A DNA stretch of 64,000 bases from Trinickia violacea (GTDB taxonomy: Bacteria; Pseudomonadota; Gammaproteobacteria; Burkholderiales; Burkholderiaceae), in the NCBI RefSeq assembly GCF_005280735.1, contig NZ_CP040077.1, positions 2,852,001 to 2,916,000 of the forward strand, read 5' to 3'. The translations under genes and the position numbers were made by a program. Of the stretch, positions 59,104 through 64,000 are shown piece by piece. Position 1 is the stretch's first letter; each line of letters starts with the position of its first letter. The notes under the pieces are model-generated. The model had not been told where the DNA came from. It searched no databases and saw nothing but the letters and a program-made list of their open reading frames with translations.

Positions 59104-59367
59104 TCCGACGGCCTGTTCGTCGTCTCGATGGTCATCAGCGCCAACGATATCGTGAACCCGGCGGCACAGGACGACCCGGCGAGCCCGATCGCCGGCATGC
59201 CGGTGCTCGAGGTCTGGAAGGCGAAGACATCGATCGTGATGAAGCGCAGCATGGCATCGGGGTACGCCGGCGTGGATAACCCGCTCTTTTACAAGGACGA
59301 CAACCGCATGTTGTTCGGAGACGCGAAACCGATGTTGAGCGAGATCTTTGGGACGCTGAAGGCCTGA
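59104..59367 (+). pseudogene. 3' remnant of pntB (NAD(P) transhydrogenase beta subunit)
   Basis: An 87-codon frame carries A-N-D-I-V-N-P-A-A-Q-D-D-P, G-M-P-V-L-E-V-W-K-A, M-K-R-S-M-A-S-G-Y-A-G-V and N-P-L-F-Y-K-D, then M-L-F-G-D-A-K. This is the highly conserved NADP-binding domain III end of PntB. A TAG at 59101 closes the frame upstream and the other 370 residues of PntB are absent. No transmembrane part is visible, so the fragment cannot function as a transhydrogenase. Confidence 0.85.
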
Positions 59368-59479
59368 GCGCGGCAACGCGCTCGCAGCGAATGGCCGGAC
59401 TCCGCTGTCGAGCGATTTGGGCACGATATGTTATCGGCCCGCAACGTGTACGTGAGCGTCGCCACTAGGTATCAAGCAC

Positions 59480-60367
59480 TCAGGCGCTCAATGCGTTGTG
59501 AGCCGCCAGCGCGCGCACCAGTGCCCAGTCTCCATGCTCGCAAAAGTCGATTAGCACGGTCCCGCATGGGCCATCGTGACTGGCAAGCCGTTTGACAAAC
59601 CGGTCGTTCATTCCCTTGATTTGCGTATCGCCGCATGCCACCACATGCGGGTTGGCAGCCATCCCGGTGCCGCTGCAGAAGTTCACCACCCAACGGTGCT
59701 CGCTGGCGCGCGGCGTGCGCGCCAGCAGCGCGTCGATCACGCGCCATTTGTATTCCATCGACACGCGCACCGGCACGCGGAATTCGTCCTGAATCGCGAA
59801 GGCGGCGCCCTCGATGTCCAAATCGAACGTCGAGTTGTCGGGCCATGCCGAGAGATCGATGCCGAGCGGGGCCGCGCTTTCGAAGCGCCGCAGCAGCACG
59901 ATCGAACCACGCACGTCGGCCATGCGAGGAATCGTATTATCCAAGCGCCAGTTCGCGCGTGGATAGCGCTTCACATACGCTGCGAAGGTTTGCGCGAAGG
60001 TGCGCGTGCAGGCGTGCGTACCGCACTCGTCCTTCACCGACATCACGATGCACTCACGTGGGTGGCGGTCGAGGAACCTCGCGCAGGTTTCGATCACGTC
60101 ATCGAACATCAGGCCGAGCGCGATACGCGCGTGATTGATGTGAAATACGTCGCCTTCGTGCCGACAGCGAATATCGAGCACGCGGACCCCGTGCTCCAAT
60201 TGCGCTTCGAGCGTGGCGCCTTGCGTCTTGGCCAGCGGATCGTCGACCGTGTAGGCGCAGGTATCGTGGCTGCCAGGCAGAGTCAATCGATTCAGGTGAA
60301 TCTCGTCGGGCAATGCCGACATCCAATCGCTGAGCTTCGGTTCGTCTGTGTGGAAAACATGGCTCAT
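59480..60367 (-). CDS. phosphatidylinositol-specific phospholipase C-like phosphodiesterase
   Basis: A 295-residue PI-PLC X-domain protein. The catalytic motif L-P-G-S-H-D-T at 30-36 gives His34 and Asp35; R-V-L-D-I-R-C-R at 62-69 supplies the phosphate-binding Arg, and F-H-I-N-H near 75-79 the second His. This fits bacterial PI-PLCs (His32, Arg69, His82 in Bacillus). Unlike those, no signal peptide is evident: the N-terminus M-S-H-V-F-H-T-D-E-P is polar. A cytosolic role or non-classical export is possible. Start ATG 60367 follows GAGGAG. Divergent from the LacI gene by 179 bases. Confidence 0.88.
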   Translation of the reverse strand: MSHVFHTDEPKLSDWMSALPDEIHLNRLTLPGSHDTCAYTVDDPLAKTQGATLEAQLEHGVRVLDIRCRHEGDVFHINHARIALGLMFDDVIETCARFLDRHPRECIVMSVKDECGTHACTRTFAQTFAAYVKRYPRANWRLDNTIPRMADVRGSIVLLRRFESAAPLGIDLSAWPDNSTFDLDIEGAAFAIQDEFRVPVRVSMEYKWRVIDALLARTPRASEHRWVVNFCSGTGMAANPHVVACGDTQIKGMNDRFVKRLASHDGPCGTVLIDFCEHGDWALVRALAAHNALSA

Positions 60368-60546
60368 TTTCTTGCGCCTCCTCGAGCATCGCTAAACACA
60401 TTCAAGCGTGTTCCCTTGCAACCTGAAAGTCTCGTCATCGTATGAGATCGTTTTCAATCAGAAAACTTCAATACGGCGAGGTTTTACGCGCATCCCGCCA
60501 AACGAGTTGCGGTAAGCTTATTGGCATCACGTTTTTCCATCAAGAA

Positions 60547-61566
60547 ATGACTCAAAAACACAATCCATGGGTCACGGCGTCTGAAGTCGCACGCCGTGCC
60601 GGCGTGTCGCGCTCGGCGGTTTCTCGAGCCTTCACACCCGGTGCGAGCATTGCCCCCGAAACGCGCGAACGCGTTCTGAAAGCGGCAAATGCGATGGGAT
60701 ATCAGGTCAACATGATTGCACGCGAGATGATTCAACAGCGCAGCAGTCTGGTGGGTGTCGTGACGGCCGGCTTTGAAAATCCGTTTCGCGCGCGGCTGCT
60801 CGCCGATATTTCAATTGCGCTGACGCGCAACAATCTTTCGCCGCTCGTCATGAACGCAGAAGACCCGGCGCAAATCAAGCACTCCATGGAAATGCTGCTT
60901 AGCTACCGGATCGCCGGTGTCATCATGACCTCGGCGTCGCCGCCGCTCGATCTCGCGCGCCAGTATCTCAAGTTCAAGGTGCCCGTTGCGATGATCAATC
61001 GTGCGGCGGATCTCGACGCAGCCGACGTGGTCGTCAGCGATAACGCAACGGGCGCGGCGATAGCCGCGCGCATGCTGCTCGAGACAGGCGCCAGCCGTCT
61101 CGCCTTCATCGGCCCGTCCAAGACGAGCCACAGCGGCAAGTCACGCCGCGATGCCTTCGTGCGAGCGTTGAAAGCGCGTCCAGGAAAGCGTAGCGCCACG
61201 GTCACCACGATCGTCACGCCCGCCGACGACTACGCCAGCGGTGCAAACGCCGCGCACGAACTGCTGGCCAAAGCGCCCCTGCCCGACGGCGTGTTCTGCT
61301 CGAGCGACCTGCTCGCGCTCGGCTTCATCGATGTGGCGCGGCAGCACTTCAAGCTGAAAGTTCCTGAAAACATCGCCGTAGTGGGTTTCGACGACATCCC
61401 CGCTGCCGGCTACGAGAACTACGCACTTTCGACGATTCGGCAGGATACCGAAAGACTGGCCAGCGTCGCGGTGGAGATGCTGATGGAAAGGATGTCTTCC
61501 TTTCGCGGTGCATCGAGGGTACGCGCGGTGCCGGTGTCGAGCGTCGTGCGCCGCACCTGTGGCTAG
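60547..61566 (+). CDS. LacI-family transcriptional regulator
   Basis: A 339-residue regulator from ATG 60547. Its HTH (residues 10-30) reads T-A-S-E-V-A-R-R-A-G-V-S-R-S-A-V-S-R-A-F with a hinge A-M-G-Y-Q-V-N, then a periplasmic-binding-like effector domain (G-V-V-T-A-G-F-E-N-P-F, later V-V-G-F-D-D-I-P-A-A). Upstream sequence has a weak site; longer in-frame starts to 60442 were rejected as poorly protein-like. It is divergent from the PI-PLC gene and may regulate it; the substrate-binding gene ugpB farther right is another possible target. Ligand unknown. Confidence 0.9.
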   Translation: MTQKHNPWVTASEVARRAGVSRSAVSRAFTPGASIAPETRERVLKAANAMGYQVNMIAREMIQQRSSLVGVVTAGFENPFRARLLADISIALTRNNLSPLVMNAEDPAQIKHSMEMLLSYRIAGVIMTSASPPLDLARQYLKFKVPVAMINRAADLDAADVVVSDNATGAAIAARMLLETGASRLAFIGPSKTSHSGKSRRDAFVRALKARPGKRSATVTTIVTPADDYASGANAAHELLAKAPLPDGVFCSSDLLALGFIDVARQHFKLKVPENIAVVGFDDIPAAGYENYALSTIRQDTERLASVAVEMLMERMSSFRGASRVRAVPVSSVVRRTCG

Positions 61567-61594
61567 GCCGCGCTCAGCCGGGAGAATCGCCTTC

Positions 61595-61700
61595 ATGTCC
61601 GTATCGGCATTTGTCGTTGAGGTTCCCGCTGCCGAGTCGCTAGTGGGGGAATTGCGCAGCCGCTTTGATGCCACCTCCAATCCAGTATCGAGCGTGCCGA
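61595..61700 (+). pseudogene. possible 5' fragment of a 2'-5' RNA ligase-like gene
   Basis: ATG 61595, with GGAGA nine bases upstream, starts M-S-V-S-A-F-V-V-E-V-P-A-A-E-S-L-V-G-E-L, continuing R-S-R-F-D-A. This looks like the first strand and helix of the 2'-5' RNA ligase (LigT) superfamily, which normally continues to an H-x-T-x motif that is absent here. After about 35 residues the frame becomes the antisense of the LysR gene. It is probably a truncated gene start. The family call is tentative. Confidence 0.4.
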
Positions 61701-61723
61701 GGGGCTGCTCCGTCGATATTTGG

Positions 61724-62626
61724 CTAACCGAGGAGCCGCGATGCCGTCCGGACGATTTCCTCGATGAACACCTTGATCGTTGGGTGGTTGCGCTCGCCAA
61801 GGCGATAAGCGACGTAAATCTTGCGGCGAACCTCGGGCCTCAGCTTGACCCATGTCACGCCGGCCGGCAGCCGCGCCAGCCTCAGTCCGGGGACCATCGA
61901 CACTGAGCAGCCGGCGGCCACCATGGCTCCCGCCATCTCGAATCCACGGCATTTGGCGTTGATCCTCGGCTCGTACCCGGCGCGGCGGCATAAATTGGTG
62001 AGAATGTCGCCAAAGCCGCTCCACGTCGATTCGATGGCCCAGGTTTCATGCCGGAGGTCGGCTACGCTCACTGACGGCCTTTTGCTCAGCGCATGATCGG
62101 CCGCGACTGCGATGTAGAGCGCATCCTCCGCGACCGGTACCACCTCCACGCTTTCTCGACTATCGCCCATCGCAATCGAGAGGTCGTCGATCAGGGCAAT
62201 GTCCGTTCGCCAGGACCTCAACGCCGTCAGCCCCTCAATCGGATCGAATTCTTCAAGAACGATCTCCAGGCGCGGATAGGCGTGCTGCAACGCCTTGTAT
62301 GTCTCGGGCAGCACCGCCGACGCGATCGACGGAAACGCCGCGACGCGAAGCTCGCCGGCTATCTCGCGCCGTAGCTCGGCTAATTCCGAACGAGCCTCGT
62401 CCAGCACAACCATGACTCGTTCGGCGTAGCCCACCAGCGCCTGTCCGGCGGGCGTAAGCCTCACCCCGCGGCCAATGCGCTCCGTGAGCTTGACACCGGC
62501 CTCCTCCTCCAGTTGCGCGATCTGCTGCGAAACCGCCGACGGTGTCAGGAACAGGGCCTCGGCGGCTGCCGCCATCGTGCCGCACCGCGCCAACTCCAGC
62601 AGCGCCCGAAGACGCCCGACTTCCAT
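61724..62626 (-). CDS. LysR-family transcriptional regulator
   Basis: A 300-residue standard LTTR from ATG 62626. The HTH covers residues 16-40: A-A-A-A-E-A-L-F-L-T-P-S-A-V-S-Q-Q-I-A-Q-L-E-E-E-A-G. The effector domain has type-2 periplasmic-binding marks (V-A-A-F-P-S-I-A-S-A-V-L-P and C-S-V-S-M-V-P-G-L-R-L-A). Its N-terminus style (M-E-V-G-R-L-R-A-L-L-E-L-A-R-C-G-T-M) recalls LTTRs tied to amino-acid or sulfonate metabolism, but no target gene is adjacent except the DUF3563 peptide across a 171-base gap. Its 3' end cuts into the RNA ligase-like fragment. Confidence 0.92.
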   Translation of the reverse strand: MEVGRLRALLELARCGTMAAAAEALFLTPSAVSQQIAQLEEEAGVKLTERIGRGVRLTPAGQALVGYAERVMVVLDEARSELAELRREIAGELRVAAFPSIASAVLPETYKALQHAYPRLEIVLEEFDPIEGLTALRSWRTDIALIDDLSIAMGDSRESVEVVPVAEDALYIAVAADHALSKRPSVSVADLRHETWAIESTWSGFGDILTNLCRRAGYEPRINAKCRGFEMAGAMVAAGCSVSMVPGLRLARLPAGVTWVKLRPEVRRKIYVAYRLGERNHPTIKVFIEEIVRTASRLLG

Positions 62627-62797
62627 GATCTGTACCCTCGAAGAGGCATCAATATTAAACAGAATTTCTAATGTATTAGATCAAAAAAGATAAGTATACA
62701 TGCGCATATCCATTGCCTACGATTGAGTTGCAGATCGGCGCCGGAGAACAACATCAAGACAGAGGCGCCCCACTCGAGCAACCTCTTGGAGATTGTC

Positions 62798-62932
62798 ATG
62801 CTTGCCTTTCTTTTCACGCAGATTAGCCACTGGTTCGAGCACATCGAACAACAACGCAACGACGAGTTTCTGCTGGGCGCACGAGACCTGGCCGAACTTG
62901 AACGCCGGATGCGCTTGGCGGAAAGAGACTGA
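62798..62932 (+). CDS. DUF3563 family small protein
   Basis: A 44-residue peptide from ATG 62798 with TTGGAGA upstream. It reads F-L-F-T-Q-I-S-H-W-F-E-H-I-E-Q-Q-R-N-D-E-F, then A-R-D-L-A-E-L-E-R-R-M-R, matching the short DUF3563 family common in Burkholderia (typical W-F-E-x-x-E-x-R-R-x-D-x-Y-L...D-L-A-x-L-E-R-R-M-R). Function unknown; several copies often occur per genome. The upstream interval 62627-62797 is AT-rich and likely bears its promoter. Confidence 0.85.
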   Translation: MLAFLFTQISHWFEHIEQQRNDEFLLGARDLAELERRMRLAERD

Positions 62933-63078
62933 CTGTCTGCGAGGTAGCGTTATTTGTCTCTGTCGGGAGTCGCTAGGTATTCGCGCATGCACTGGGCCGA
63001 TCCACCAACGCCGGTGACATAGCCGAGTGCGCACTGCTGTTACCGTCTGCCATCGACGACCCATTGCAGGTCGGATCG

Positions 63079-63109
63079 AAAAAAAGCGGCCACGCAGATG
63101 CGCGGCCGC
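63079..63109 (-). terminator. intrinsic terminator for ugpB
   Basis: On the minus strand GCGGCC...GGCCGC forms a 6-bp GC stem (with inner GCGC/GCGT extension, loop CATC) followed directly by TTTTTTT. It starts 42 bases beyond the ugpB stop codon, the classic Rho-independent arrangement. Confidence 0.8.
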
Positions 63110-63150
63110 CAAACGGAGAATCCGGCTCGCTACGAATTCAAGCGGGCAAA

Positions 63151-64000
63151 TTAGTTTTGCTGCTGCTCGAAACGACGCAGCAATTCGTTGCCGCGTGAGA
63201 CGGCCGCGTCGAGACCTTGCTGCGGCGTCTTCGTACCAGCCCATACCTGTTCGAGCTCTTCGTCGATCACGGTGCGGATCTGCGGCATGTTGCCGAGACG
63301 CAAGCCTTGCGTATAAGGAAGCGGCGGCTTGTTCAGCATCTGCTTGATCGCGGTCTCCGCGCCAGGGTGGCTCGCGTAATAGCCTTGCTGGCTCGCGAGT
63401 TCGTAGGCGGCCTTCGTCACCGGCAGGTAGCCGGTGTCTTCATGCCATTTGGCGGCGACCGCCGGACTCGACAGATAGGCGAGGAATTTCGCCACGCCCT
63501 TGTAGACCTCAGGATTCTTGCCGGCCAGCACCCACAGGCTCGCTCCGCCGATGATCGCGTTTTGCGGCGCGCCCTTCACCGAGGCGTCATACGGCATCAT
63601 GCCGGTGCCGAAGTCGAATTTCGCCGACTTGCGTATCGTCGCCAGTGCGCCCGACGAGTTGGTGACGATGCCGCAGTCGCCGCTGTAGAACTTCGAGTTC
63701 GCTTCGTCCTTGCGGCCCGCGTACGTGAACGTGCCCTGCTTCGCCATGTTGGCGAGGAACTCGATGTGGTGCACCTGTAGCGGCCGATTGAATTCGAGCG
63801 CCGCGTCTGCGCCGTCGAAGCCGTTGTTTTTCGAGGCGAAAGGCGCGCCATGCCAGGCGCTGTAATTTTCGAGCTGGACCCAGCTCTGCCAAGCCGTCGC
63901 GAAGCCACATGCCATGCCGCTCGCCCTCAGCTTGGCAGCATCGGCGGCTACTTCGTCCCAGGTTTGCGGCGCACGATTCGGGTCGAGGCCCGCCTTCTTG
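63151..64000 (-). CDS. ugpB: sn-glycerol-3-phosphate ABC transporter substrate-binding protein, N-terminus cut
   Basis: About 283 C-terminal residues of the periplasmic UgpB protein; the frame is open to base 64000, so the signal peptide and N-lobe lie outside. Family marks are T-W-D-E-V-A near the visible start, N-N-G-F-D-G, F-Y-S-G-D-C-G-I-V-T-N-S-S, I-I-G-G-A-S-L-W-V-L-A-G-K and G-Y-L-P-V-T-K-A-A-Y, with an end R-R-F-E-Q-Q-Q-N. It captures glycerol-3-phosphate or glycerophosphodiesters for the UgpAEC importer. A strong terminator follows, so ugpB is either last in its operon or has a partial stop here. Confidence 0.93.
   Translation of the reverse strand, partial: KKAGLDPNRAPQTWDEVAADAAKLRASGMACGFATAWQSWVQLENYSAWHGAPFASKNNGFDGADAALEFNRPLQVHHIEFLANMAKQGTFTYAGRKDEANSKFYSGDCGIVTNSSGALATIRKSAKFDFGTGMMPYDASVKGAPQNAIIGGASLWVLAGKNPEVYKGVAKFLAYLSSPAVAAKWHEDTGYLPVTKAAYELASQQGYYASHPGAETAIKQMLNKPPLPYTQGLRLGNMPQIRTVIDEELEQVWAGTKTPQQGLDAAVSRGNELLRRFEQQQN

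Overview
This window looks like a chromosomal segment of a high-GC betaproteobacterium of the Burkholderiaceae (Burkholderia, Paraburkholderia, Caballeronia or Trinickia type). Support comes from phasins plus an acetoacetyl-CoA reductase, a Burkholderia-style trimeric porin, a DUF3563 protein, RdgC and the codon use. No rRNA, tRNA, intact insertion sequence or CRISPR array was recognised.

Region by region. (1) 1-6146 holds mixed genes: an exported protein cut by the edge, a phasin, an orphan NinX-like phage protein, D-amino acid dehydrogenase, a universal stress protein and an EF-G-like GTPase with altered GTPase motifs. (2) 6151-24911 is an exopolysaccharide locus built on two diverging arms. 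The leftward arm encodes a tyrosine autokinase/chain-length protein, a MurJ/Wzx-type flippase and three GT4 glycosyltransferases. The rightward arm encodes a WecA-type initiating transferase and a Wzy-like polymerase. These are followed by a leftward beta-helix protein and then a rightward set of four: ATP-grasp ligase, FAD-dependent monooxygenase-like enzyme, NodB-type deacetylase, and a three-domain fusion (acetoacetyl-CoA-synthetase-like adenylation, carrier protein, thioesterase). That last set is the best candidate for an undescribed system, possibly one adding an activated acyl or amino-acyl group to the polysaccharide or making a small molecule alongside it. (3) 25003-34434 is an aromatic-acid island: porin, membrane protein, AAHS-type transporter, two-subunit class III extradiol dioxygenase, GntR and an unusual double-HTH LysR regulator, 4-oxalomesaconate tautomerase, CHA aldolase and hydratase. 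The set fits gallate catabolism to pyruvate and oxaloacetate. (4) 34633-45000 mixes intact genes (dienelactone hydrolase, GDSL lipoprotein, NnrS with an NsrR-like operator, phaP, phaB, rdgC) with many broken pieces. (5) 45031-55696 is a two-partner secretion system with a 2974-residue haemagglutinin-like adhesin and its TpsB transporter. A hybrid histidine kinase and a divergent LuxR-type response regulator stand next to it. (6) 59104-64000 holds a pntB remnant, a PI-PLC-like phosphodiesterase, LacI and LysR regulators, a DUF3563 peptide and the start-truncated ugpB of a glycerol-3-phosphate uptake system.

A recurring theme is gene decay. About ten fragments or frameshifted genes lie between 36.4 and 61.7 kb: a frameshifted ORF, ferritin-like, GNAT, an unknown gene with two lesions, mutase B12 domain, sugar ABC permease, TetR, pntB and a possible 2'-5' RNA ligase. 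This suggests a recombination-prone accessory region. All family names come from motif recognition by eye; no database search was run.
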